Source of the DNA: Tipula vernalis
Lineage: Eukaryota; Arthropoda; Insecta; Diptera; Tipulidae
NCBI GenBank assembly: GCA_958295665.1
Contig: OY282559.1
Coordinates: 262,918,057-262,982,056 of the forward strand
DNA: 64,000 nt
Direction of reading: 5' to 3'
The notes below the pieces were generated by a model that searched no databases, was not told where the DNA came from, and saw nothing but the letters and a program-made list of their open reading frames with translations. Position numbers and translations under genes: made by a program. Position 1 is the first letter of the stretch; each line of letters opens with the position of its first letter. Positions 42,909 to 55,172 of this stretch are shown here, in pieces.

Positions 42909-45900
42909 TTAATTTACTGGAAGTATGCATAATTTATGAATAGGGCGTTTGTTTGCGCCGCCCGCTGTTTTGATTGTGGCTACTCGCACTATATCATCAC
43001 TTCCTGGATGTAGTTGAACAACCCGCAACAATTGTCCATCTCGTCGAAGGTAAATGATAGTCCTTTATAATGATAATGTCGTTGAGTTTGATATTTTCCT
43101 GCTTCTTAGTCCATTTAATTCTCCGTTGCAGGCTGGTTAAGTAATCTCGATGCCAACGGACCCACAAATTTTGTTTCAGCTTCTTGATTAAGTCCCATCT
43201 GATGTTTGCTGACAATTTTTTGTTTAACAGATCATCCTCGGGCAGTATATGCAGCGCTCGACCTATGGCGAAGTGTGCTGGCTTTAAAACTAAGTCATCT
43301 AAATCATCGGATGATGACAAATTCGCACATAGAATGCAGGTCATCAAAGTGACAATTTGCTCAAGTGACATTATCGAATCGCCAACGACTCGTTTGAGAA
43401 GTGTCTTCGCTGACTTCACGGCTGCTTCCCAAAGCCCATTCATGCGAGGCGCACCTGGCGGATTAAAATGCCATACAATTTCTTGCCTTAAAAGAGAAGA
43501 ACTGATATTAGATTGATTTGCTTTTAGGAATTGGTATAAGTCTTTTAATAGTTTGTTAGTGGCCGAAAAATTGGAACCATTATCGTTAAACAGCGCCCTG
43601 CAAAGCCTTCGTCTTGCGGTCATTCAGCTTAGAGCCGCAAGAAAACTTGTCGAACTTAAATCGCCTACAATTTCAATATGTGCTGCCTTTCTGCTGAGAC
43701 ATACAAATATGCATATGTATGCCTTGACTGCATGTTGCTCTCTTGCCCTCATCGCGTTTTGAACAACCACATTAGTTTTGTGAGCAAAAAGGCACCATTT
43801 AGCTCTAATATAGGAATGCTCAGCTGGTTAATTGGCGCTACTTTGGTCTTTGCTGGTATTAGATGTGTGACTGTTGTGCTTCCGCTGGTGGTACGATAAT
43901 ACACAGCTGCAGCGTATACCCACTGACTAGCGTCACAGAATCCGTGCAGTTCTACCTCTATAACCAAGCCATCGTGGAATTCGTATGTGTTGAAGGCTCT
44001 CCAAGTCTTGACGTAACTCTTCCCAACGGTTATGTGTTGGGGCTGGCAGTTCATCATCCCAGTCGATAGCTGGCAGTTGCAGCCAAGTGCTTTGGAATAA
44101 TATTTTTTACTCGCACAATCGTAGGGGACAGCCAACTCAGCGGGTCAAAAATTTTGCTCGATTCGGACAACATCGATCTTTTAGCGTGTTTTGAGCGGCT
44201 TTCGAAATTCGTGGCAAAATAAAATTCGTCTGTCTGGGGACTCCATTCCAAACCCAAGAGTTTTGCTGCTTCTGGATGCTCTGCGATTTTTAAGTTGCTT
44301 GTCTTCACGTTTGTCTCGCAAATATCCTGCCGAATTTCTTCATCGTTTGATGACCATTTTCTCATATTGGATTTTGCCGAGTAAAGAATTTTCGAAATGC
44401 TCTTTTTTAATTCCATTACCTCTTGATTGGAATCTGCGCCTGTCATCAAGTTGTCCACGCAAATGTCACGTTCTATTGCTAGCGCTGCAGCTTTATTTTG
44501 CTCGTGACTCAATATTGCTAATTCTTTTAGGCATCTTGTTGACAAAAACGATGCTGATGCTGTTCCATATGTCAGAGTTTTCAGTCGATAATGCCGTATT
44601 GATTGATTTGTATTAGCTCACCAGATAATGTTTTGCATTTTCGCGCTCTCCGCATCAACTAACACCTGGCGGTACATTTTTTCAATATCCCCAATTAGAA
44701 CAAATTGATTCTGGCGAAAGCGCAGAATTATGTCCATTAATGAAGATTGTACTATCGGCCCAACACGCAAGATGTTCAAATTCGTCAAATACGACACGTA
44801 ATTTAGTCGTTGTGCTAGAGGCTTTGATAACGCCATGGTGTGGGAGATAATACTGCTGTTGAGATAATTGGTCGCTTGCTATTTCCTCCATATGACCCAA
44901 TTCTTCGTACTCCTTCATAAAATCGGCGTATAAATCCCGAAACATGCTATCTCGCTCAAATCTCCGCTCAATTGGTCTCAATCGACATTCTGCTAAGTGT
45001 AGTGACCACCCAACTGTGCCGGGAGACTCGGAAAATGGTAACTTAACGATAAATTTACCGTCTGAGTTTCTTGTGGTCGTTGTACAAAATAATTCTTCGC
45101 ACTTTTGTTTCCTGCTGATGATCAAATCTTCCTGCTACTACCCAACCCAATGATGTTTCTTCTGCTATCAATTGATCATTTAGCTTTAATCTTTGCCCTC
45201 CTGTTAAGGCATAGTATATTTCAGTACCAAGTAAAACGTCAATTGAACCCTTCCGATTAAACTGGGGATCGGCTAGTGTTAATCCTTTAAGCTGCTCACA
45301 ATGAAAAGGATTGAAATCGCTGGATGGAATGGACGATGCTATTTTTGGGACGACGAATGCTTCAACATCCAATTGCTGATATTGATTTTGAAGTGGCAGC
45401 AACGAAAGATGCACTTTTCCTCTCGAATGCCTAAGATTTGTGTCCCCAAGACCCTTCATCAACATTCGACCATTTGTTCTCCGCAGCTTTAGCTTCTGAG
45501 CGCATTCCTCGATAATGAAGGATTTTTGAGACGAAGAATCCAACAGAGCTCTGCAATTTGCGTCATTTCCATCGCTGCATTTCAGCCGCACGATCGCTGT
45601 TGGCAATATGACTTGAGACGTCATCATAACCTGATAATTATTTGAAGAGGTGGAGAGATTTGGCTCAGTGGATGAGTTTTCTACTGTTGAACTACTTTTT
45701 ACTTCTTCTGGGTGACGCGCCACTTCTTCTCGGTATAACATGGTGTGATGCTTCCGTCGACAATGATGACATCTGGCTTTAGACCTGCACGTATGTAAGG
45801 TATGATTGTAGTTGAAGCAATTAAAACATCGCTTTTCGGTTTTTATTACTTGTTCTCGTTTGGATATAGAAAACGCCTTAAATGTCTCGCAATCGAAGAG

Positions 45901-46868
45901 TTTGTGATCGTTGCTTTTACATAGGGGACATGATAATGGTGTGATATTGCTGCTGGCCTTTGTAGCGAAGGCAGTAGATTTAACAGGCTTTGTTGTGGGA
46001 GTTCTAAACGTCTTTTTTGTGGAATATGCTTTTAAGGACTCTAATGCATCCGTACGATTTTCCAAAAATTCGAAGAATTCTGATAATGTAGGAAAATCCT
46101 TATTTTCTATATCTTGCTGCGACCATAACGTTTGAGTTTCCAAATCGAGTTTGTTTAGGGGAATATAGAACAGCCACGGATCACACTGTTCTGTCTTTGT
46201 CCCTAAACAATTGAGACAACGAAGTGCTTCATCTGACGTATCAAGTAACGAACGAATATTTGCTGATGTTGGAGTACTGATCGAAGGCTGTTTCAAAAAT
46301 GTCTCAATATGTGACGTGATAGTATGACGTTTTTTGTCGTATTGCGTAGAAACCGCTCTGCATCACCTCTAAGGAAACTTTTTAAATACTGAAATTTTTG
46401 TGATGAGGTTAGATATTCTTTTTCGTGTACCGTAGACGAAAATTGTATCCCCCACTAAAGATAGGAATATTGATTTTGGGCAGTTTGACGTCGCCGGTAT
46501 TACTATGGGACAAGTTTATCGTATCATTGTGCATATGGTGCGATAATCCTTCTGCTATGCTTTTCCTCCGAATCCACGAATTGAGCCCTGAAAGCACCGT
46601 ATAATAATTGTCTTCAAAAGGGCCAAGGTCAGACTCCTCAGTTGGATCTCATCGAATAATTTTCTCTTCGAGAATCATAAATTGGTCAAAGATTTCTTGC
46701 GCTCGTCTTGCTCTCGTTTTCAACTGCTCAGTATCTGGAACATTATCGCTTCTTAGCTCACTCACAAAATTTAACAATTTAGTCATGCTGCCCTTCCGAC
46801 TAGCACGAAGTTTCTTTAGACTATCTAGTTCACTAACGGCTGTCGCCTATAATTCACTCAGTATTTGA
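42909..46868 (-). pseudogene. BEL/Pao gag-pol polyprotein, decayed
   Basis: Minus strand. Gag (46868 to about 45700) shows KINIPIFSGGYNF (near 46450) and a Cys-rich finger block (CPLCKSNDHKLFDC, then CFNCFNYNHTLHTC and CHHCRRKHH). The protease has LLDSSSQKSFI, where the usual active-site Gly reads Ser. The RT follows from about 45125 (GPIVQSSLMDIILRFR, VLIGDIEKMYRQV, CVDNLMTGAD, where other members have YVDDLLTG). RNase H is seen as GFCDASQWVYAAAVYY (near 43930). The integrase has NDNGSNFSA and MNGLWEAAVKSAKTLL. The C-terminus is typical ([19 protein letters not shown]) and ends at 42909. At least five frameshifts and several stops are present. Confidence 0.88.
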
Positions 46869-47340
46869 TAAATTCGCAGTGTACAATTAACTAGATTGAG
46901 TATAAGCTAATTTATTTATTTCACTTGTAGCTGTTAACGGACTTGAGCACCGATAAACACGAATTTAATTGCATAAATAGTTCGACACAAGACAACTGTT
47001 AATAAATATGAACACAAGACCCAAGAGAAATTTTTTAAATAAATATTAAAGCACGGATTTATTTGTCTTTATTTCAATTAAATTATTTATTTCAAGCATT
47101 AAATATATACTCGTATGGCTCGATGTCAAAAAAAAAAATAATAAAATGTGTTCACTTATCTGAATTAGCGTGCTCCACCGCGTGGTTTTTGTTCTAGAAT
47201 GCGGTTCCCATCATATGCCAAATTTGTACAATTTCGATTCTTCTAGATGGCTGCTTATGTATGCACATAATTTACCGATATAATTTTGATTCTTCTAGAT
47301 GGCTGCTTAATTTATGCTGGATTTACCGTTGTTTCGGAAA
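46869..47340 (-). other. BEL/Pao leader
   Basis: Untranslated region between gag and the primer-binding-like site. It is AT-rich, with an A-run near 47130 and two copies of CTTCTAGATGGCTGCTTA (47242, 47293). Confidence 0.6.
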
Positions 47341-47362
47341 ACATCCGGCTCGAAGGACCATA

Positions 47363-47574
47363 TGTTTTGAAGCTGCGAATGCTGTAGCTTATCACAATTT
47401 TTTGCCGATGGACTGTCCAATAAGTAGCACTCGCTAAACACAACTTATTTATTTATACCTTTCAATAAAAGATTTTATTTTGCTGCATAGTTAATTTAAT
47501 TTGATATTTTTTTTTAATTTCTCTATTTTTTAATTTGCGGATAAGTATTCAATCGATCCATATGTACCGGAACA
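47363..47574 (-). repeat. BEL/Pao 5' LTR
   Basis: 212-bp copy lacking the insertion seen in the left LTR. It is followed (minus strand) by two bases and then the primer-binding-like site. The + strand right edge GGAACA abuts the CCGGC duplication. Confidence 0.85.
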
Positions 47575-47690
47575 CCGGCTTCGATTTCCGGCGGGTAACG
47601 AAAAAATCACGGCTGATTAATGTAGGATCAATGAGTCAATCACTCATTATCCGTTAAAAAAATGATTATTAAACTCCATTATGAAGCGGC
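47575..47690 (+). mobile_element. tRNA-derived SINE, right half (B box and body)
   Basis: Starting with the duplicated CCGGC, TTCGATTTCCGGCGGG provides the B box that completes the A box at 42249. A body follows (AATCACGGCTGATTAATG ...). The 3' end of the SINE is not defined. Confidence 0.55.
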
Positions 47691-47880
47691 CAAATTCCTC
47701 TATCGGATATAGCGCCAGCAAAAAATAAAAAAATAAATAAATAAATTGATAGACAAAACAAACTAGGGTTTCTAAAATCATTTTCATTAGTTTTCTTCAT
47801 AAAGAATCCAACTTTGGTTTTGTATGGTAAAAAAAAACATTCCGTAGAGTTCATTCATCTCTTTTAATTTAAAGAAAAGA

Positions 47881-48016
47881 GGGCCTGTATTTCTAAAATT
47901 GACCGAAAATGTTGTCGGTGACTTTAGTATAAAGAAATTTAAATTTTTGAATGAAATTACACATAATTAACTAGAAATTTACCGGCGATTTCCCTCGGGC
48001 GAATTTCAAGAATATC
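47881..48016. repeat. Diverged fourth copy of the 140-bp inverted-repeat element
   Basis: AGGGCCTGTATTTCTAAAATTGACCG ... GTCGGTGACTTTAGTATAAA ... GAATTTCAAGAATATC aligns with 24124-24263 in the same orientation, with about a fifth of positions changed by eye. Confidence 0.75.
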
Positions 48017-48420
48017 TGGTGTTTTTCTGCTGTTCGGCCTTCACCCGGTCAATATTAATGTCATTACCAATAACATTATTACCTCCAAAACTCTTCCGTC
48101 ACTACCCCTTCATTGTGACCGCTGCTATAAATCAGTTATGTAAACATTGAATTTCTGTATAGTGTTAAGTAAATAAACAAAGCCAAAGTTTTAAGTTTCC
48201 ATCTCGAATTTCAAAAATCCGCATATACGAGTATTGCTTAATATTAAAATTGCTAGTTAATGGTTGCGGGTCGTACCCAAATAAGTCTAATTTTTAAATT
48301 ATTTTGCTTTTTCCTTCAAATAAAAAAGTCGGTTAATCGGGACAGGCCGAATACTCTAATTTAGATTTTAAGCATGCCGCAGAGCAAAAGGTTTCTAAAT
48401 CCATTATTTTTTTAAATATA
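48017..48420. other. No gene recognised
   Basis: AT-rich; nothing supported. Confidence 0.5.
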
Positions 48421-49304
48421 GGGGTGATTTTTTTAACCTGATACACTCAAATATCTCGGAAAATAAGCACTCTACGAAAAAAATGGTGAAGATCAAAATT
48501 TAATTTTTCCGTAGGGGAAATACATTAGTGTTAAAATTAGTACCCCTCCTCCTTGTAGGTGGGGCGGGGGGTATCTTTGAAACTAAAATATGAACCCCTA
48601 TTTGTTATTTCAGATTCGGATTCTACGGCTAAAAATACGTAGGATTTGACTGAAACATTTTTTTCGATTCATGATAGATGGCGCTTTAATTGACGATATT
48701 CTATTTTTTTCGATTTCTCTCATTGAGAACCTACGCGAACGATTCCACAATACGTCTGCAATAAAAATAACACGGTTTCATTGTAAATACTCGAAATTGG
48801 TCGTCGAAAATTTATTCATTTTGCAAATAACTGGGAAAAGGGTGCTTTGATTTACATCGCCGATTTAATCGCATATAGTATTCCTGGGTTACGATAATGA
48901 GAAGCCATTTTCAGTAATTGAAAATTTAAGAAATACAAATTGTTTAAGACTAACTTCGAATATTTACAATGAAATCGTGGTATTTTTTATTGCAGAATCG
49001 TTTACGTAGGTTCTCAGTAGGAGAAATCGAAAAAAATTGAATATCATCAATTACAGCGCCAAAAAAATGTTTCAGTCAAATCCTACGTATTTTTAGCCGG
49101 AGAATCCGAATCCGCAATAAAAAATAGAGGTTCATATTTTAGTTTCAAAGTTACTCCCCTACAAGGAGGAGAGGGGAGGGGTACTAATTTTAACTAAATT
49201 TTAATTAAATTGTAATTAAATTTTGATCTTACCATTTTTTTCGTAGAGCGTAAAGTGCTTATTTTCCGATATATTTGAGTGTATCAGGTTAAAAAAATCA
49301 CCCC
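48421..49304. repeat. 884-bp foldback element
   Basis: The left arm (48421 to about 48797) starts GGGGTGATTTTTTTAACC. The right arm (about 48955-49304) is its inverted copy, ending GGTTAAAAAAATCACCCC. Matching blocks run the full arm length (TGATACACTC, CCTACGTATTTTTAGCC, AGAACCTACG, CATTGTAAATA). The loop is about 158 bp. A G-rich patch (GGTGGGGCGGGGGGT) and its C-rich partner lie in the arms. It has no ORF; it is a non-autonomous DNA element of unknown superfamily. No sure target duplication. Confidence 0.88.
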
Positions 49305-49934
49305 GTTTTAAGTTCAAAATTATTTGTCGCCAGGTGGATTTAAGAATAAATAAAAAAATACATATTTAATGGAAGTTCTTTTTTGGATCGAAAGTACTTC
49401 GATTTTTTTTAAAATTCAAACGAGCCAAAAATATCCTAGTACACCTAAAATGACATCCCTGGTTTGAAGTACTTCAGAGAAAATAACGATTTTCTAAAAA
49501 TCAAATTCGCGTCACTGTATAGTTAATTTTTTTAGGAATTATTTTATTTAACAATACAAAACAAATTAAAGTTTATAGTTATTTAAAATTTGTTTGAGGT
49601 ACCACCTGCCTTGTTGACGGCAAAGAGAAGAGATAAGTGTAACTTGGTAGAATAAATCGTAGTCGACGGGTGAAAATAGTGAATTAGCGTTATTAATAGT
49701 AAATTACATACTGAGGCGCGAAGTTTTCTATTCCTGTCGAGAGAACTTTAGTTTACCGAGGGGCTTAACTTCGAGATGAACTAGTTTTCGATACGAGAAT
49801 GGTACTTTTCGCCGAGGTTTTTATACTGTATAATTCACAATCAGAGGCATTTAATAAAACAAGCAACATTATAACATAAATAAATAAAAACCTGTCTCTA
49901 TAAGTAGCGCCCACACGGGTAAGTAATGCTTTTA
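49305..49934. other. No gene recognised
   Basis: AT-rich intergenic DNA in front of the hAT element; nothing supported. Confidence 0.5.
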
Positions 49935-49942
49935 TTTCTGAC

Positions 49943-52900
49943 TAAGGAATCCAATACCGGTTTTCGGTAAACCGGGTTTACCGTAAATTTTTAATTTCCG
50001 AAAAACCGATAAATTTTCAAAATTTTACCGAAAATACCGAAAATTAAAAAATTTATTTTTATATTAGATTTACATAATTACATTGTATTTCAGTATGATA
50101 CGAACTAGAATAGGGATAATAATATTGAATTTTTCTTAGAATTTTTAAAATACATGTTAACTCTCCCAATCAAGAAGATCAACTCCTATTGCACACCACT
50201 GTATATACATATTCATAATGTATATACACATACATATATATTCACAAACACACATACATACATACATACACTCGCACACACAAATATATACAAACATACA
50301 TACATACATTCAGATTCCTTACAGTTCAAGCAAAATCCCTACTCTACATGATATATATATATATACAAAATAACAATTTACGACCAATTTCCGTGCTACC
50401 AAAAATACATAAAAATGGCGAGAGTACCGCTATTCGAAACGTGCTCATATTATATTAGTGCAATACATCGCTACATCATCATCCGTAGGGCATATTCACA
50501 TAATAAATTAAAATAGTAACACACAATGTACCAATTTACCACACATATCAATAAATAACTCACTGAATTATATTTTTATTTACACTTTTTCGTTCAAGTC
50601 ATCAGTATTCAGTGATCAGTCAGTACGAACGCTTTTGATCGGTTTTAGTTAGATATAGTTTAAATTCAATCAATAAGAAAATAACGTTACCTTTTTATAT
50701 AAGTATCTAAAAAAACAATTTTTTTTCTTCAAAGGTATGTTTTATTTAATTTAACAATAATTTAATGAACGTTTAGCTACCCCGTAAATTTTATTTAAGT
50801 GTTATGGATGTACAAAAAGAATCAAACAAAAACATCTGGAGTTATTTTAAAAAATTAAATAAAGATAAGGCAAGCTGTTTGAAATGCCCAAAAACTTTAA
50901 AAACTGGAGGTGGTTCAACAAGCGGGCTACATTCGCACTTGAAGTCGCAACATGACATAAATTTGTTAAAAAGAGCTACAAAAGAGTTTGCCTCGAATCC
51001 ATCAGAAAATAAGAATATACCGTGTACTAGTAGTGGAACCATAACAAAATTTTTCAAACCAACGATTTAAGAAAACTATTGATAAATAAAGGATTATACG
51101 TTCCTTCATCCGCAACTACAATCAGAGAAATTGTAATGAACTACGGTGCCAGCATTATAAAAGAGGTGAAACTCAATATCCTAGAATATTTAAGTAATAA
51201 AGATGCAGGATTGAGCCTTAGCTTTGATGAATGGACGTCATTATGAAATCGAAAGTATATAAATATTAATGTTTATGGCTCAACTAAATTTTGGAATTTA
51301 GGGCTCGCTCGTATCAAAGACTCATTTGCTGCTAAGAATTGTTTTGAGGCAGTTGAAACCAAACTCAATGAGTTTCACCTGGAAATCAACAAAATAATTG
51401 GAATGTCTACTGACGGAGCAGCAGTAATGATACGAGTTGGAAAAGACATGAATCTTATTCATCAATTGTGTCTCGCACATGGAATTCATTTGGCGGTGAT
51501 TAAAGTCTTGTACAACAAAAACGGATTTGCTGACGTTCAAACAAATGCGGATGAGCTAGCTCATTCAAACGAGGATGATAATAGTGAAGGCGAAACTGAA
51601 AGTGATTGCGAAAATGGAGATTACATGGAAATATTTCCAGGATCAAATGAACATGAAGAAAATTTCGAAACAATTCAACAATTATATCCGACAATAGCAA
51701 AAATCAGAAAAACTGTGAAAATATTTCGTTATTCGACAAAAAATAATGATTTATTACAGAAATACGTCGTTACAGATTTTAATAAAGAGCTTTGTTTGAT
51801 TTTAGATACCAAAACCAGGTGGAATAGCTTGCTAGCAATGATGAAAAAATTCTATTTATTAAAAACATGTGTGCAAAAATGTCTAATTGATTTGCAAATC
51901 GATGTAAGTTTTTCCGATAATGAGCTCAAAGCTGTTGATGAAATTATAACTTCTTTACTCCCAATAACAATGTCGTTGGAATCAATGTGTTCCAGTAATA
52001 GTACGCTACTCAGTGCTGATGCATCATTAAAATTCAAATTGGATGAATTATCAATTCAAAATAGCTTTTATAGCAATGAATTTAAAAATGCATTAATATT
52101 TCAAATTAATAAGAGACGCACTCAATATTCTGACGTACTACAATATTTGCATAATTTAGATGACAATATTTCTGATCATGAATACTTTGTTTTCAATCGT
52201 ACAAACAAGTCTACGATAGCAAAACTGATTGTAAATTTAATTGAACGTTTGAATATGATAACTTCACCGACATCGGATGATGGTCTGGTTGTAGCCTCTT
52301 CATCGGAAGATGAAGAACAATGTGAAAAAGAGTTAACTGTGAAAGAACGTTTAATTTCTGCTATTAAAAAGAAAACTAAGTCACATGAATTGAAATTAAA
52401 ACCTATAGAGCTAAACAACAAAAACATAACAACAATAATGCGAAGAGAAATTGCATTGTATGAACAAACTAAAGAACGTGGTGTCTGGCTTAATCGAGTC
52501 TATCAATATCTCTTGACAATAAAACCAACATCAGTAGATGCAGAGCGAGCATTTTCTTCGGCGGGACAAATTTGCAATAAAATAAGATCTCGTCTGATTG
52601 ATGATACATTGGATATGTTATGTTTTCTACGAGCTTATTTTAACCAACAAAACAATATTTATAAATTAAATTTATAAAATAGATTGTTTTTATTTATTCT
52701 ATTATTGTTATTTTTTTCTATAAGAAAATCAATGAGACTTAACTCTATAAATTTGAATTTGAATTAACTGTATTATGTTGCTAAGTACTTTTATGTAATA
52801 TTATGTATATTTTTTAATATAACAAAAATGAAATTTTAACTTAAAAATGTCTTTTTTCTCAAAAAACAAAAATAATAAGTAAATAATTAAGATATATTAG

Positions 52901-53022
52901 ATGTTTCAATGATGTTTTTGTAGATTAAACAATTACCGAAATTTACCGGGAAACCGGTAAATTAAGAAAAAAAAAAATACCGAAACCGGTAAATGAAATT
53001 TTCGGTAAATTTGGATTCCCTA
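49943..53022 (+). mobile_element. hAT DNA transposon with 8-bp duplication
   Basis: The termini TAAGGAATCCAA and TTGGATTCCCTA are inverted repeats, flanked by the 8-bp direct repeat TTTCTGAC (49935-49942 and 53023-53030), the hAT hallmark. Both subterminal zones carry many copies of short ACCGGTAAAT/TTACCG motifs in both orientations, likely transposase-binding repeats. The 3080-bp element holds one transposase gene with a BED finger. An ACATACATAC microsatellite lies at about 50215-50310. One frameshift and one stop in the gene suggest recent inactivation. Confidence 0.93.
50804..52677 (+). pseudogene. hAT transposase (BED finger, hATC domain), two lesions
   Basis: The ATG at 50804 opens WSYFKKL, CLKCPKTLK and LHSHLKSQHD, a BED zinc finger (C-x2-C, H-x4-H). 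A frameshift near 51062 moves the frame, which then continues with LYVPSSATTIREIV, LSLSFDEWTSL, a TGA at 51244-51246, NVYGSTKFW, GMSTDGAAVM, HQLCLAHGIHLAV, an acidic insert, DTKTRWNSLLAMM, and the C-terminal hATC dimerisation block TSVDAERAFSSAGQICNKIRS. The catalytic Asp candidates (FDEW, STDG) are present. The stop appears to be a single CGA-type codon change. Total length of about 620 codons fits the family. Confidence 0.92.
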
Positions 53023-53030
53023 TTTCTGAC

Positions 53031-53380
53031 CAATTACGTCTCATTACTAACCCCTTTTTTACTATTACTTACCGCTTGAAGTGTATCCATGGAAATCGCT
53101 CACTTTCCAACCTTAAGAAGGTTGAAAATGCTGTATGTTACCAAGTGACTGTGAATAAACAATTATTTTTGTGCAGTTACATGTATATTCTCAATATTAT
53201 TTAAATTCTCTTTAAAATTTTTTACCAATGCTTTTATCTTATTTTTAAAGTCTGTTTTATTACTAGTTTTAAAGTAGCATGGTACTGAATTGTATATTTT
53301 TATATATGTAGTTGAAGAGAAGCGGCTTTGTTACATAGCCCGAACGATTTAAGGTTTCATTTCTAATTTCATTTCTATTA
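53031..53380 (-). pseudogene. LINE (-) distal C-terminal end and 3' region
   Basis: Minus strand from 53380: ETLNRSGYVTKPLLFNYIYK, then phrases matching NxxxxTDFKNKIKALVKNF, the typical last helix of CR1/Jockey-like ORF2, ending near 53190. This is separated from its upstream part (56756-56905) by the 3.4-kb DNA element. The sequence from 53031 to about 53190 is unassigned. Confidence 0.65.
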
Positions 53381-53640
53381 GGGTGGTCATTTTGTGGTGC
53401 TATATCACACCTTTATATCACTAGTGGAGACTTTTTTTGTGTGATATAAAAAAATGGAGAAAGTCTACAAACACACCCCTGCAAAATGAATTTTAAGGGG
53501 AAAATGATGAATCAAAGTGATAAGTTGACGTTTCTACATAACCTCAAATGACATTATATGAAAATTTTATACGAAGTGCTATTTGTGTGATGATAAAGTA
53601 ATACTTTAATGCAAAGATGTTTATTATTTAAATAAAATGT

Positions 53641-53876
53641 TAAAAATATAATAATCAGTCCTTTGTCAATCAACAATTTTATTTTGCACTTGGTTTCATG
53701 ATAATTTTCATTCATTTTTTTAATTTCCCAATTTAGTTGTTTTCCATCAAACTATTTGGAGTTTGATCAAAAACCACTAAATTAAAGTTTCAAAAAAATG
53801 AATGAAAATTATCATGAAACCAAGTGCAAAATAAAATTGTCGATTGAAAAAAGACCAATTAATATATTTTTAACAT
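53641..53876. repeat. Palindrome inside unit 1
   Basis: The arm CAACAATTTTATTTTGCACT ... GATAATTTTCATTCATTTTT is mirrored by AAAAATGAATGAAAATTATC ... AGTGCAAAATAAAATTGTCG, centred near 53758. Confidence 0.85.
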
Positions 53877-54061
53877 AACATAACTAGAAAAGCCTTTGGT
53901 TTGTTAGAATTTGATGTTTAAACATTGACCAATATTTGCATTTTGTGGGGTTATGTCAGATGGTTTATGTTGATTTTTGTTTAAGAATATTTTTTTGTCC
54001 TTTGCTATTGTGAGCTCCCGATGAAATTTGTTATTCTAGGCAACTAGAATGTTATTTTTAA

Positions 54062-55172
54062 CCAAGATATACAGAAAATAAAGGTATAATATTGCGCATG
54101 CTGTTGCTATGCTTTCTTCGCAATTTGACGTCACGTGTTGTCAAAAATGCTGATATTTATATGGAGTTTCGTGATATTTTTATTAATTTTTTAAATAAAT
54201 GGAAAATAAATGATTTTTTTTTTATTCTTGATTGTTTTTCGACTTTATGTTAAAATTAAACATTTCAATTTTTATTTTAGTTATATACTGCAATACTTTT
54301 TGAATTAAGTCGCGAAAAGAGGCATGTTTTAATATTCGTGTCTAGAGCAGGCTGTTTGAGCACATTGCATAACAAGTTTCGGAATTTATGAGTAAAATTT
54401 TTTTGTTAAATGCAGAGAACGTTTAGATTTTAATTATTAATAATTCAAAAATTTGGGAGTGTTCGATTTTAAATATACTAAATTTGAATAACTCCTATTG
54501 CAACAAAACTATCAGTTGTACTTCTGATAAGAACACACATAGAACACTAAACAGGAAAGGGTGTTTTGATTTATTTGTAGCGAAAACCATAAGACAATAA
54601 ATGAATTAATTTTCTTTTTCTAAACAATAATTTGTGAAATGAATTTTTATTTAATATATTTTTACATTTATATTTAACGTTAAATATGAACATATTATTT
54701 GAATAGGTACGTGGATATCAATAATTTGAAGCCAAACGAAAATAGATGGCAAAAATTTGAGTACATAACGTTAAGAAATAAAAATTTTAATAAATGGTAC
54801 GTACATTATGTTCAAATGACCAAAAACATTTAATAATTTAATTGTTTTATGTTATGTACTCATAATTTTGTCTACCCTTTTTTCCATTTATCTTAGACAT
54901 TATATACTCGAAGGAATTATATCTCAAATATTTGGATCATAAAAAAAATATAAAGCTTAAAAAGGGTCTCGGTAAACTATCATTATCAATTGTAAATACG
55001 GTTTGTAAAAAACGATTACGATTATTCTTGATTTATTTAAAAAATTAATCAAAAAACCGCCAAACTTCATATACAAATATGTTTTTTTGACTACACGTAA
55101 CGTGATGTGCAAAGAAAGACGAAAATGCGACACGGGAATATACTACCTCTTTTTTCTGTATAGACTACCTTG
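54062..55172. mobile_element. 1.1-kb non-autonomous element with long TIRs and 8-bp duplication
   Basis: Flanked by ATTTTTAA (54054-54061 and 55173-55180). The related unit 2 lacks it. The ends CCAAGATATACAGAAAA and (inverted) CAAGGTAGTCTATACAGAAAA match, and similarity continues about 130 bp inward (CACGTGTTGTCAAAAA, TATTTATATGGAGTTT). A smaller palindrome is centred near 54815. There is no ORF. The 8-bp duplication fits hAT-like transposition, but the family is unassigned. Confidence 0.78.

Larger units (their letters stand above)
42294..47574 (-). mobile_element. BEL/Pao LTR retrotransposon, two LTRs, TSD CCGGC
   Basis: The LTRs at 42294-42884 and 47363-47574 begin TGTTTT and end ACCGAAACA/ACCGGAACA on the + strand. 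The 5-bp direct repeat CCGGC flanks them (42289-42293 and 47575-47579), the usual BEL/Pao duplication length. Minus-strand order: 5' LTR (right), a primer-binding-like site TGGTCCTTCGAGCCGGATGT (47360-47341), gag, protease, RT, RNase H, integrase, 3' LTR (left). The left LTR carries a 363-bp insertion. The coding region has many frameshifts. A small tandem repeat (ATTCTTCTAGATGGCTGC at 47238 and 47289) lies in the leader. Confidence 0.9.

Noticed and set aside
43184..43516. Plus-strand ORFs across 43-46 kb
   Set aside because: Antisense shadows of the minus-strand BEL/Pao gag-pol.
50154..50351. His/Thr-rich ORF
   Set aside because: Translation of the ACATACATAC microsatellite inside the hAT element.
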